Shown: positions 10,454 through 22,922, numbered from the stretch's first letter. The stretch is 43,937 nucleotides of DNA from Polytrichum commune (GCA_950295325.1 OX485809.1:35046144-35090080); one strand, 5' to 3'. The notes: a model not told the origin generated them from the sequence alone. Numbers and translations: made by a program.

Positions 10454-11037
10454 GTAAATGATACATTCTTCCCACGCAAGTCTCTTGCATGTCCTGATGG
10501 TAAATTTAGGGAGAGTCGATCTGTGAGGGTCCTCCACCCAACCGCGGAGGCTCACTCATTCATATGGAGGATCAGATTTTAATTAGTTTTTTGACACTTC
10601 ATGTTGAGCGTCTGGAACCCCACTCACCTCGTTGTACATCTTTGATACCTGAATTATCTAGAATGCACAAGGTCACTTGAGACAGTTTGGTGTTTGAGCT
10701 GTTTAGACTCTTCGAATTCCAACATCGACTGATGACCGTGAGTTGCAGTGATAATATGACTTAGAATGATGTATATACATCGATGTGACTTATGCTCAAG
10801 TGGAAAGTTGTTGTTTACGCTATTGACGATACTTGTATAGTAATGCACCACATCGATGATCTGCTACATTGTCTACTACATGCTTATTGTACCGTGATTC
10901 CTCGCAGTTTTATAATTACCTCTTCACTGGAACTTCTGCACACCGGATCACATTCTATTGCACTTAACAAAGGGGAATTTTTGTTGCAGGCCAGTGATAC
11001 GGTTTTCGAATTCTTAGAGTGCTTTCATACCGTTGCT

Positions 11038-14000
11038 ATGGGTGGGGGTGAACCTGACGAGTCTGTAGGAGATGCGAGCAGACAGATGCACGCCCTTGAT
11101 GCATTGGACGAGTGGTTTGAAAGGAATTCTACATATGTTGGCGAGGGATCAGAAGATGGTAGTGACTTTGAGACAAAGGTTTCTTGCAAACCAGTTACGT
11201 CTCCGCCTCCTTTCATGAACTTTGAGAATTTGGACCTTGACTCTGCAGTCATGGACCAGGGCATTCAAACTGTTGATTTGGATGGAGACAAAAAGTCAAC
11301 TAGTGAGCACAATCAGGGAATCTACAATTCTCTAGACATTGGTCACAAATCACAGCATCGGCCAATGGACATGGACTCCTACGGTTCTAAGGTGAGTAGT
11401 CGCGAGCACAGTGTACGTATCCCTGGTCGTCAGGCTGTGAAGCAAGAAGCTGTGGTTCCTGCGGCGAGCAATCCTTTGTACAGTCTGATGCAGATCAATC
11501 TTGACAAACAAGACCTGAGTCTCGTGGAGAAGGTCACGCTGCTGCAAGGCGGTATTTGCAATCTTTGCAATCGTGTCGTGCCAACCTCCGTGGTGCATAA
11601 CCTGGGCCAGGACAAGTATCAGCTAAATTTCTCACAACTGAACAAGTCTTGTTTGCGAATCGTTGGTTTTTATGGGAACAAGAATGTCATGATGGACATT
11701 TTTAGGACCAATCACATTGTCGACCCGTCCACTCTGCGTCTGATGGAGAGAGGAGAGCTCCCGCCCGGTTTGTATTCTTCTCTACGGCATGAAACATTGC
11801 AATTATTCTACTGGCATCAAGGAAGTGGCACCATGTCTCCTGCATCACGGAAGGACATCTCGTGCAACTTCATCAGGTACTTGGCAGAGCTTTGTAGCAG
11901 TGTACACATATGCTTGGATTCTCCTGAGCTGGGTAAGTTGCTCAGTGACTCCGAATCAACTCTGGCAAACAAAAAGCGCACGCAGAGGCTGAAGATATCC
12001 GTCGTCAAAGCGTCCGAGAATGACCTCAAATTCCTGCCTGGGTGGGAGAAGCAGCTTCCCCTGCAGCGGAAAGACCTGGGTCGGCCAGTGAATGGATCAG
12101 CTGCACAGTCTGGACTAACGGCTCGCCATGTGAACATCATAGGCGTCCAATTTACTGAAGGAAATTACAGGTCAGCGCTACTTGTTGCAACTATGCGTCC
12201 GCCTAAAATGAGCCTCAAGACTGAGTCAAAGACTGTCAAGATCCATGGTGTTCCCGATCTAGTTAGAAACTGGCAGACCACTTCTCATCTGGATGCTCGA
12301 GATCTGGACAACGACGAGTTTGCACTGCTCTTGGAATACGGTCAAATCGAAGGATATGAGGGGCTCTGCGATTTGAAAGAGTCGTGGAAGAAGAAACAAG
12401 CCCAGCAGGCAGATAAAACTTACAAGGTTGATGCACTTGTAAATAAAGAAGAGTCGCAAGTTCTTGAGATATTCAACAGAGGTGTGTCCGCTTACCTCAG
12501 GCTGCATTTCGCTTGGGAAGAAGATCTGCTCTCAGAAGGATCTGCGAAAATGAAGTCTTCACTACCCGATGAAGTGCAGCTCCAGGTATGACTTACTCCA
12601 GGTCTCTTTACATTTTGCTGAAGGTCTTACTCTTGTGTGTATTTCAACCCTCAATCCAACCGAGACACCTATTTTTCCTAAGATTTAAGATTAAATAACA
12701 CTTGTAACAATCTTCCCGTTGATCTACATACAGCCACCTGCATTGCGTTGCCCTTGCGATTTGCGATAATGGGTAATTTCACAATTCCAGGCCGTTTGAG
12801 TAGAAGTGTCAAAATAAGTAGGATTGTGACAAAGGATAAACGCGTTGAACTTGAGCACATCAATTGAACGATCGAGTTGGCCTGAAGCATGCTCATAATT
12901 TCACTTCTCACAAGATGATGTTTGTCTACCTCTCAGAAGCAGGGCAGAATTGATCATAACACCGACTTGGATCTTCTACCTACCTCAATTTTGAGCGAGG
13001 ACGAGGACATGAAGGCAATGGGAGACGCCGATGTTAGTGAACAGCTCGAAAGCGAGATTTGTCAATTCTGGACGGGTGCCCAAGGATCAGATAGCACCGA
13101 AGGTATTCGCAAGGAGCTCGTTTTCGATGGCTCTGAGATTAGCTTCATAATTTTACATGAAGCTAAGGACAAGCCCAAGAAGACGTACACCGTCCACGTC
13201 TCGGAGCAGGATGGTGGTGGTTTCAAGAGATTTGGTCCAGTACTTTATGGGGAAAAATACAATTTGAAACCAACAGGAGCTAGTGGAAAGTCCATGTCCG
13301 CTGCAGTTGTATTCTCGGCCACAGACAAGGTTTGCTGCGTTGGTCCTGTCCTAACAGGTCAACTTGTGTCTGTCAGGAGATGGGGAGGTAGTGAAGCAAA
13401 ACACAGGGACTCGACATTTGAGGGTGTACTGGAAGTTCTCAAACGTCCATGTCAACATCCTGTGGACATGTGGATGCAATCAATTTTAGGTGAGAAGCCA
13501 CCTTCACTCCGACAAAAGGCATCACTTTTACATCTTGGATTCCAACGCTTCAGGAGCATGATGGGTGAGAACGACATCAGTGATCACCAGATGATAGCCC
13601 TCACTAAGGCCTTCATTTCTGGCAATTTCAAGGATTTTCGCAGTTCCACTAACCTTGACAGTGGTTTTGTGGAGTCCTTAAGTACAGCGTGGATGAATCT
13701 GCTGAAAGTATCGCCAGTGCAGATATCAGCAAGTCTATCCACCATTTCTCCAGCGGTGGAAACAGAGTGTGTAGAATGCCATAAACATACTCGATCCGGG
13801 TTCTTCATAAAAGTTTCTGCCATGGTTAAAAAGTACATCTTTCCCCTTCTGAAAGAGAAGGTTGAGATGGACCTCAAATTAGAGAAGGAAAAAATTGCAG
13901 CACAGGCCCGCTTGGAGGAGTCCAAGTATGTTCAAGGCATTCGGCAGGTTTTCAACACTTGCAAGACTGACCTTCCTACCCTCTCCATCCGGACTTGCAA

Positions 14001-17000
14001 GTACAAGCCTGGAAATTTTTTCATCGAAGGAGCTTTAATTGTCACCTATTCCACACAGGTAATTTATAGTTGAGTAAAGTCTAACTTTTCTGATGTTTAA
14101 GAAGGAATAGGGAGTCCTCGGTACTAGGACCTTCATTTTATGATTTCTTTTTTATTGTATGTTCAAATTTGTCATTAATTGCGAATTTCACTGTGTCAAT
14201 TGGTATTGATGAAGGTGAAAGAAAAGGAGAATATCACATGGCAGGTGATAGAGCTTGCTCCATTAAAGAAAGATTTAGATGCTCTCCATCCGAATGCGAA
14301 CCAGGTCCTCATCCCCACAGTGCATCCGCAAGTGCATTTGATGGACTTGGATTCGAAAGAATCACGGTTATCGAAGGTTGTATATCTGAAGTCTGGAAGT
14401 GTTTTGGTGTTCCTTGAGAAGTATGTTGGGGATCCCCTTCTTAGCATTTATCTAGCTCCCAAGCTTGGAGCCAATCTTAGCGTGGCAAATCCCAGAGCAA
14501 TATTAAGAAAACGTGTGGACCTTGTCGCCTTCGACGAGGTGACAAGGTTTCTTGCGCTTTATGTGAAAGGAACAAGTTCGGCCTCCATCCAGATATTCTT
14601 CTTCGACGACACATATTCCCATATGGAATTTACAGGCATTGAGACGAATCTCAGAGAGTACACCGGGAGCACAAACATTGTGTGGATGAAATTTGTTCCT
14701 GGAAAGCCAGAGCTCGTTCTGATCGACTCTGTGCCGGGTGGCCCGAAGTGTGCCCGGTTGCTCGAACTGACCCAGAGTCCAATGTTTCGAGCTAGGCAGA
14801 TCAACATCCCTTTCCCCTACATCAAGGGTTGCATTTCGGCCGACGGGTCCTGCCTTATTCTGTTGCACATTGAAGGTCCGGAGCCAGAGCACGATGTTTA
14901 CGATATTACGGACGATGGTTCTGCCCAAGGTATTGATTCTTCTTTAACTGGTGCGTCCTGCAAGCATTCTGCTAGTGGCATCATCGTATATTTTTCCTTT
15001 GCTTATATATGGATTCGTCAATGCTTAGGAATGCAATTCAATTCTGGAACTTCTATTACAGTTGACCGTGGACTGTTGATTCATTTATGAAAGCGCTGAT
15101 GCTCCAGATCTTGAAGTGGAGGAGCCTAGAGATAATGAGCGACGTATTCTGACTTTTGAGGTGTACTGGCTGGATACGATGACACACTTGAAGAGCCATG
15201 GAGCATCGAAGATTAGTGTCTCTGATGTCAACACTCTTGAGGCCACTGTGGTAACATTTGGCACGCAAATGCATTTGCTGATCCACGACAGTGTCAATCC
15301 TTCTTTCCTGTGTTCCACTGTACTAGAAAGCAGCTCGGCATCTGAGGTTTGTGAAATGCAAGTGCATGGAAGGAATGTGGGGCTATTAACACCCATGCTT
15401 AACTCCTCCGATAGGCCCTCCAGTGACCAGAAGTCTTGCCCCGAGCTTGATTTCGTTTACCACATATTTGATAAGTACTCCACCAGTCCACCATTACTTA
15501 TGACCGAGGGCCATCTCGCCAACCAAAAACAGAGAGATGTTGAATTTACCATCCTGCTGAAGGGGCTACATATATCTCAATCGGACCTTGGAGAAAAATG
15601 TGAAAGGTATGTGAAAAAGGGTTTGGAGAAACTTAGGGCTGAGAAAGCCAAGAATTTCTCTGGGCTAGCAATCACGCTTCGAACTGAAGGTTTAGAAACA
15701 TGGCTTGAATCATCCTCTGACGAAAATCAGGGTAAATTGGTACCAATGGGAAGATGGATTCAACTCCTGATGTGCCTTGTTCCTATTCAAATAGCTCGGG
15801 CAGAAAACAATGGCCTGAAGCCTCTTGTAGATGGTCTACAAATTCCATCCAACGCCAGTTACGCAGATGCGCTCTCACTGGCGGGCATGATACGCTTTGG
15901 GATTTATGAGTCTATGCTGGAGAGCTGGGTGGGTGAAATCAAAGTGATTTCTTCTATGGGGAAGCAGAGCAGTGGAAAATCCTACCTGTTGAATCATTTG
16001 AGTGGTTCCCTCCTCGACGTTGCTGGAGGACGATGCACGGATGGTGTCTGGATGACCATGCGACCTACTAGGGAATGCCTTTACGTCCTTCTTGACTTTG
16101 AAGGCTTGGGGAGCTTTGAGCGCAGTGAGCAGGAAGACATGTTATTATCAATTTTCAATGCAGCTGTCAGCAACATCACGATCTTCAACAAGAAGGTTAA
16201 TCCACATGCAGATCTTCTTTCATTTGAATTTCTTGCAAACAGTTGACCGAATGTGCTATGCACAAAAATGATGGAACTTAGAACTGGACCTGTAACTTTC
16301 TCATCACAAAATCACATCTATGGATTGATTAGACACATTGAGTTGTCGCGTGACAGGAGATTCGATTGTTTCCTGGTATCTGTTACTCAACCAGAAGTCC
16401 CTGAGCATTAACTTTGTGATTTACAGGATTTCCATTTTGACAAGGAGACAGAGGCCGTCTTTGAGAAATTTCAAAGTGGAGTCAGCTTGGTGAAAGCAGA
16501 CCCTAAGCTCTTCCAAGGTCTTTTCTACATAGCCATCAAAGATGTCGATACCTCGGATGTGGAGGACCTTAAAATGGAATTCGAGGAAAAAATTCTACAA
16601 ATCTGCAAGAAGTCTAAGCAGAATTTCTTGACAAGCATGTATGGAGGTGATGTTTACATCGCTGCAATGCCTCCCTTTCAACGTCCTGAGTACCACGACA
16701 GCATCAAGGAGATTGCTGCGACTGTGCAAGAACTAGATTCGTCCCATCAAAATGGGTTGAGCTTTATGAGAGACTTGAAGTTGGTTCTAGCACAAATAAG
16801 TACAAAAGATTGGTCACCCATCGACTCCAAACGCGTGGCCTTCAAGATTTCTTTGCTGAGGAAGCACTGGGAGACAGCAATTTCCATGAGCTGTTTGGCC
16901 GCTGATGATAATAAATCAGTTGCTGGTTTGATAAATTTTGATACTGGGGAACTGATTCCTGATTCGGCTCCTCTTCAAGTCGGAAATCACAACATATTGA

Positions 17001-19755
17001 ACCTTCAGGACACAGGTGTTCAGTTGGCTCCTCCCGAAAACCAGGTGAGAGTCGTACAAAAGATTTTGTTCTGTTTGCTTCATTAGTTTCTAGCGACTGT
17101 AGCCTGTGGATTCACGTGGAACTTGACAATCACGTATTGACAATCAATGTGGTCAAGCAGGCGATTGAAATGGTACTAGAACCATTAAGGGCCATATTTC
17201 AAAAGGAGTTCCCAAGGGATGGTGAAGACGACGAAGGCTGGCACTCGTCATTTGAGAGCTTCCTCGTCGCTCTAGCAGAAAGGCGGAAAGAGAGGTAAGA
17301 ATTGTAGAAGCTTTTGCTTAAGCTACATTACCCACCTATATAAATTACCTCCTCCAAGTTGCGGAAGAGTCCTCACAATTGCGACCCTCTTGGTGGCTGT
17401 GCCAGGGTTCTTGAATGGATGCGTGTGAACACTTCAGATTTCGAGCAGGATGGCGATGTGCAGAAGTTACGTTTAGAAGCTGTTGCGATGCTTTCGTCGC
17501 TTCAACAGAGACTCTCCCTTTGTAGCTGCAAATGCCCACGCTGTTTCCTCCGTTGCATTCAAGAACGATCTCATCCAGGCGATCATTCTTGTAGATCAGA
17601 TCACAAGTGTACACAGCGTTGTACTTACTGCGCAGATGACATTCTAAAGTCACCAGACTCCGCTAATGCTGGTCACATGATCAGTAAATGCAGTGATTCA
17701 GCAGGACATCAGGGCCCTCACGATTGCCAGGAAAAGGCACATACTTGTGGTTTGGATTGCTCATATTCGGGATCAGCATCAAACTGCAATAAAGTATGCA
17801 CAGAAAAGGTTAAACACACAGGGGATCACAAATGCAACTCTCGCCAGCACATGTGCCCATCAATTTGTTCTCTGCGTTGTTGTAACAACCCATGCATGAT
17901 CCCCTTTGATCTGGGGAAGCACGATTTGCACGCTTGTCACGAGAAGATGTGCCCTGAGAAATGCACAATGCAAGGTTGTCAACGAAACTGCGCCTCAAAG
18001 AACCATTTTCATTCTGAGGTACCTGGATTAAGGCACCATTTTTGCGGTGACGAGCACTCTTGCCAGGAGCAATGCGAGGCACATGGCATCTGCGAGATCT
18101 TGACGGAAATAGTAAAGAAGACACGTACCTTCCAAGGAAATCGAGGTACTTTTGAGTATGAGCATGTCTCAGAGCAGAATGGCATCCGAAAGACATGCTG
18201 CATCGCCATACCTCCCAATCAGGTGATGTCATCTGCATATTGGCCACAGTTGGTTCTTTTGTCAAATTATTGCTCAGCGTCGATATGGTCTAATGCTATT
18301 ACGCTCATACGTTTAAAATGTGTACCCATCTGTGTGACTCAATTGTTATCAGGAAACGCACCAAGGTCCGCATTCGCATACCACCAACAAAAGTGTAGTT
18401 CACTTTTGCGAAACACGCTGCCATGCATGTGGCTACTTCTGCAACCTGCCGATCGGCCACACCGGATTACACAACACCAACCACGGGAACATGAAGGAAG
18501 TCAATTTTGTATCGGAGACCGAGGACATTGATATTGTGGACCGCAAATACACATGGGGAGAATCAGGGCACGCGGAAATGTGCATGATGCACTGCAAGAA
18601 CCAGGGACGTGGTCATATCCATCTAATTCCATGTCTGACACACCAAGGTGGGCCATGCGCGGCAGTGGTCATTGAAGGTAATCTACTATACAGGCAGCAC
18701 CATACTACTGGCTTTTAATTTATTGCTTTGATATTGAGATCAATTCCTTTTCCCAAAAGGAAAACAACTCCACACTTGGGGGATATACTTCGACTGATGC
18801 ATTCGATGTGTTTGCAGGTGCCAAGCATGAAACATGCAAATATGGGCCTGATGTTGACATTCCTAAGGACGAACTCACTCATGCTGCCTTCTGGAAGCAC
18901 TTGCGCTTCAAGGATCCGTGCAGTGAGGAGGATGGGCGCCTGTTTGCACTTTGCAACCATCGCTGCCGCTCCAGCGAGCACAGCGTCGCTACAGGCTCTG
19001 CCATAGCCACCACATCCTCAAAGGCATCCTACTGTGTGGAGCCGTTGTGGCACGCGGCCGTCTCCAAAGTCGGAGGGCAGGCAGGTCATGGAGCAGGTTT
19101 CATCACAGACGATGGCCACCGCTTCTCTTGTGACCATTCCAAGGATGTGGAGAATCACGTCATATTTGTCATAGATAGATCAGGCTCTATGGGTTCTGCA
19201 GACTGTGTTCCGACTATGGCCAAATTCACTAGGAACCGACTTGGGTGTGTCTACGAATCAATTCTTCGTTTCATCCGGGTACGACAGGCAAGAATTATTC
19301 AAGACCATGTTTCTGTTGTTTTATTCGACGATGTACCGCTCACAGCGATTGATAGCGAACCAATAGCAGAGTCACTAGTCGACCGTCTAGTACCTCATTT
19401 TGCCCGGGGTGGGACAACGTACTCATGCGGTCTCAGGGCGGCAGAAGAGATCCTGGCGAGGTCTGCCACGAACACCATGGTGCACAAGAAAAGCCCTGTT
19501 GTCATATTCCTTAGTGATGGTGGGAATAATGGACGCGAGGACCCCATACATCTAGTCAGGCGAATGAAGCAAGTGGAACCGAAGCTCATCTTCCATACTA
19601 TTAAATTTGGCAATGATCCTTACAACCAGATCCTTATGGACATGGCAAGTGCTGGTTCTGGAACGTTTCAAGTCAGCCTCGACGAAGTCCAGCTTGCCAG
19701 GAGCTTTGAAGGCCTCGCCCGCAGCTTGAAGGACAAGGTGTCATCTCTCATGTGA
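11038..19755 (+). CDS. Giant multidomain protein: beta-propeller-like region, dynamin/GBP-type GTPase, Cys/His zinc-binding region, vWFA domain
   Basis: Nine coding exons join in consistent phase to 7341 nt (2446 aa): 11038-12585, 12937-14058, 14215-14929, 15108-16195, 16427-17044, 17161-17294, 17370-18222, 18353-18677 and 18818-19755. All introns are GT-AG and 75-351 bp long. Two acceptors are less certain: 14215 could be 14245 (also in frame), and 17370 has a weak pyrimidine tract but is the site that restores phase. ATG 11038 has G at -3 and +4. Order of parts: residues 1-890 unrecognised, with a CNLC pair; about 900-1220 beta-propeller-like; about 1390-1700 GTPase; about 1795-2130 Cys/His-rich; about 2245-2446 vWFA. 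No signal peptide or membrane segment is evident, so a cytosolic protein is likely. Function is unknown; a large nucleotide-dependent scaffold is inference. Known relatives by architecture are discussed in the findings. Confidence 0.85.
14300..15370 (+). other. Beta-propeller-like segment of the giant protein
   Basis: Exons at 14215-14929 and 15108-16195 encode repeated hydrophobic strand blocks: VDLVAFDEVTRFLALYV, IVWMKFVPGKPELVLIDS, IKGCISADGSCLILLHI and, after the intron, DVNTLEATVVTFGTQMHLLI. The spacing and the turn-like D-G or P-G between strands are typical of WD-like propeller blades, but no canonical WD dipeptides are seen. The call is structural inference from pattern. Such a region would serve as a protein-binding platform ahead of the GTPase. 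Confidence 0.5.
15880..16800 (+). other. Dynamin/GBP-superfamily GTPase domain of the giant protein
   Basis: The P-loop is GKQSSGKS (residues 1413-1420), matching GxxxxGKS. A switch I threonine sits in GGRCTDGVWM (T1439). The G3 motif is DFEGLG (D1458-G1461), followed by SFERSEQED, a sequence style shared with guanylate-binding proteins and atlastins. There is no NKxD motif. Instead, YIAIKDVD (K1529, D1530), just past the intron at 16196-16426, stands where GBP/atlastin proteins carry their (R/K)D guanine-contact pair. All catalytic positions I can judge are intact, so GTP binding and hydrolysis are expected. Confidence 0.85.
17500..18660 (+). other. Cys/His-rich zinc-binding region of the giant protein
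   Basis: From CSCKCPRC onward, Cys and His recur in patterns such as H-x2-G-x2-H-x-C, C-x3-C and H-x-C-x3-C, with blocks like HTGDHKC and CPEKC repeated many times. The next exon continues the theme with HFCETRCHACGYFC, LPIGHTGLH and CMMHCKN. This fits a string of small zinc-binding modules, loosely like NFX1-type fingers but not identical to any family I can name. It lies between the GTPase and the vWFA domain. Confidence 0.75.
19140..19740 (+). other. C-terminal von Willebrand A (vWFA) domain with intact MIDAS
   Basis: The final exon encodes HVIFVIDRSGSMGS, giving the MIDAS DxSxS at D2254, S2256 and S2258. The remaining metal ligands are T2334 in ARGGTTYSCG and D2368 in VIFLSDGG. Alternating strands and helices (VSVVLFDD, LIFHTIKFG) follow the vWFA fold and the domain ends 3 codons before the stop. 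The metal site is complete, so divalent-cation-dependent partner binding is expected. Confidence 0.9.
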
Positions 19756-20400
19756 GCCACCAATTTGTTCTTGGGTCTCATCAAGGAGTACGAGAGTAAT
19801 TTTGGAGGTGCAAGTTGGATCCAAGTCCTCGTTTTTACAGAGAGCCTGGATTGTATAATCATTTTGAGGGGCTTTTAGGACTAGCGTTTTGAGAATTCAG
19901 AGGGGCTTTTCAGGAGGAAGCTTCTGATTTTTACACCGGAATATATAGGCTGAATGTACACATCGGTTTTAATTTCAAGGGTGCAAGGGTATTGCACAGT
20001 ATGCTAATAAGAAACTCGGCACTGTGTCTAGTGATGGATATGTGCGTGAGCCAATTCAATGTGCTCCTGTTGTCGACTCCGCAGATCAATTCCCCTTGTA
20101 AACGATGTAGTGTTGACTGGAATCGTTTTCCAATGGTGGACACAGGGAATGAACGGAGACCTTGAATTGAAAAGTTCCATGTTGTGATAGATTCTGGTAC
20201 ATGATATTGTGAAACAATCCACCACCTCGTGATGAAATTGCACATTTTCAATTCTCTGTCCAAGTCCCGTCCGAGTCTCGAGTTCTCTGCATAACGAGAG
20301 AGGGCTGGTGACATCATGAACACTGATGCATCGATATCAAATAGAATCGAAACGCATCAATATTACTAGCTCTTTTATCACTCAAATTGCATCTCTAGTG
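19756..20400 (+). other. 3' flank / untranslated region of the giant gene
   Basis: No reading frame of interest follows the TGA at 19753-19755. A weak AATAAG polyadenylation-like signal is present near 20006; the actual 3' end cannot be fixed from sequence alone. Confidence 0.4.
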
Positions 20401-20430
20401 GGCGATTACACTACTGCACATAGCTGTGGT

Positions 20431-20765
20431 CTTGCAGTTGTCATCTTCTGCTAGCATGGCAAACTAGTGACCTTTGCTTCTTGACGTTTGCAATTTCGCT
20501 CTCGCAATTTGTTGCCCTGTAGCTTCATAAGCTCTTCGGAAGCAAGTTGTGCTTTGTCTTGTTTTGTGATTACGACAGAGTTCCTCGCGTGAGACGACCT
20601 AACAGGGACTCTTGCAATGCAACTAACTGCTTCTTTTCAGAGACGATTGTTTGAATTAGTTGCGAACTTACTATTGCAACACTTAAGAACAAATGCAATA
20701 ATGTCTAGCAATTGCTCAAGTTGTTTTGAAGAGAAACTATATATAGACCTAGAAAGTGTGGAAAG
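20431..20765. repeat. Diverged copy of 24581-24885
   Basis: The two segments share ordered blocks such as TGCTAGCAT, AATTTGTTGCCCTG, TTCTTTTCAGAGA and TAGCAATTG(C/T)TCAAG with clear divergence and indels. The 24581 copy directly abuts copy B of the duplicated block, whereas this copy stands alone downstream of the giant gene. It is a dispersed repeat or an older duplication. From 20766 to 21360 I see nothing recognisable. Confidence 0.75.
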
Positions 20766-21369
20766 TAAAGAATTAGCAGTGCCCCTCATATATGAATGTA
20801 CTGAATGATTACTTCTTTCAAATCCTGTGCCGGTGTCGTGATTATCAAGAGTTCCATGATCTTGGTGCACCTATCTACAATAGAGAGATGTGCAAGATAT
20901 GTGAGGAACATCTCCAATCCTGTAATTGCTCTACCCACAATGGCACACCTCCTTTTCAAAGGGCCTGATTAAAATGATCACTCCACCCATAGATCTTAGT
21001 CACCAATTTGATCTACTGATCACCTCTCTTTCCTCTCCCTTCTTATGTATTTAACTGAAAAAGGACATAGATTTGCAAGTTCGCAATTCAAAGGAGTAGC
21101 TTCTTCTGGAAATCTTTACCCAAATCTTATCACAAATGGTCACATACGCATGCATTGCCACACAAAAACTTTGAAGAAGATGAACTCAATTGCATCAGTG
21201 TTCATGAGGCCTCAGCTCTGTCGTTAAGGGAATGGCGGAGGCATTTGTTGTGCACAAACCCCTGTAGTGAGAATCTTCAGAGGGTCTGATTAATTAAATT
21301 AAAATCTCCGCTCCTAATCTACTCATCGTTTGATGCAGGCCTTAAATGGACATTTTAAGCTCTGTACCC

Positions 21370-21900
21370 ACTTCTCCTAGGGTGCAATCAGAACAAGATG
21401 ATTGCCAATTCCAAAATCCAAATTGTGTCTGTAGCCATTTGCCTCATAGTTTTCGGAGTTTATATGATGATTGTATTCGTTATCAAGTAAAGTTCTCCAA
21501 GCTCAATAAATGGTCATATGGTCCCCCTCCCAATAATGTTGACTATTGAACCTAGAATGTTTAATGAACTTTGAGCACGTAGTCCAATCTCTTTTAAACA
21601 TGTGATGTCTTATTGGTATCCATTCTTGGATCCACCAATCTTATCACACTGCTCAAACATAGGTGTCACTTTAAGATGATTAGTTAACCGAATTGGTTAT
21701 GGTTACCTTATTAAGGTAGTTGGGTCTTAAATGGTTACATTTTCCAACTAGCCCACTCCTCTTAGGATATGAATACGTGATTAGTACGAGATGGTTAGCA
21801 AATCCAAATCAAGGCCATGGCCACTTGCCTCATAAATTTTAGAGTTTGTATGAATATCAAATATGTATACCACTCAAGTCTATATGCCGTGCAAGATCCT
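21370..21900. repeat. Dispersed repeat, related to 40900-41430
   Basis: Blocks such as GCAATCAG-GATGATT and TGAGCACGTA-CCAATCTCTTTT occur here and in the same order at 40900-41430. Each copy also contains a weaker internal second occurrence, near 21780 and 41300, so the ancestral unit was itself partly duplicated. No coding capacity is seen; the element class is unknown. Confidence 0.65.
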
Positions 21901-22299
21901 TCATACTATGCAAAATTGCACCTCTTGGCATGCTAAATGAGTTTAGCCTTCAATGAATCAATAGAAATTTCTTCTTTCAAACCTCCATACCAACTTCAAG
22001 CATACACCAAAAAGTCACCGAACATGGAAAGTATTGTATGCAAAATAACCAACTCCCGACCAAGTCTTCAATTGAATTAAAGGATCACTTTAATGTGCCA
22101 AATTTGTGTTGAACATCAAAGTTAAATCTCCACCATGAACATGAACTTGTATCAATATTCAAGTTTAATTTTAATTTAATGCTACAAACTAGGTAACGGA
22201 TGCAAGGTACCCTACAATGATATGTAGAAGGTGCCCAACTTTCCTCATTGCAAGAGCAAGGAGGTAGGTACTGAGTGCCTACTATAGCTAATGGCAAAG

Positions 22300-22720
22300 C
22301 AACACAAGTCCATTAACGGACACAATGATTAGTTCATGGGGGCCATTGAAACCCATGGCCTTAATTGGGACCCCATCAAGAGTCTCTGAGGTTAAACTGC
22401 CAGAATAGTACTCAGATAGGTGTCCACCTCCTAGCACCTGATTTTTGGTACACCCTACCATTATGGTGGACCACCCAATCATAGTGAGGGTATCTAAGTG
22501 GACCAGATATTTTCAATCAACCATGTGGAAACTTAGGGGCTTACCCTTGGGAGAGATTGGGGCAAGATCGGCTTGTCCAATCACGTTCAAGGTGTTCATC
22601 TTTGAATGGATGTAACAGTCTTCAAGAGCCTTCAAACTCTCGTGACACCGGTTTGGGGATTACATGTAGACTAGACCAACTCGAAGATGAGGCAACACCA
22701 TAATTCACACTACTGTAGTG
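22300..22720. repeat. Third, diverged copy of a repeat found in the duplicated block
   Basis: It aligns with 2385-2790 and 25738-26130 in the same orientation, sharing GAGGTTAA, CTCCTAGCACCTGATTTTTG, GGACCACCCAATCA, CCATGTGGAAACTT and TTCAAGGTGTTCA. This part of the block is therefore an older dispersed repeat that was later carried along in the A/B duplication. Long terminal repeats or coding motifs are not visible. Confidence 0.8.
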
Positions 22721-22916
22721 ACAACAACAAAAGAAGGTTAATTTTGTCCGATGTGAAGATGGTTTGTTGGCTCTGTCTGTAGGACAGAGACTATGCATCA
22801 ACTTCTTCGTTTCAAGAGCAAATTTCCTAACCACTTTGCGTTCACACTTGAACGTTACTTGTTCTTGTTATTTTTGGTCCACTTTATTTAAAGTGGATGT
22901 TAACTATAACTATATA

Positions 22917-22922
22917 TGTATA

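Noticed and set aside
10792-11037. Reading frame start at 10792 for the giant gene
   Set aside because: The stretch 10792-10907 has no exon support and lies upstream of an acceptor (CCTCGCAG at 10900-10907); starts at 11038 or 10143 fit splice structure better.
11025-12140. Minus-strand frames opposite the giant gene
   Set aside because: Shadows of a strongly supported coding strand, with no protein-like motifs.
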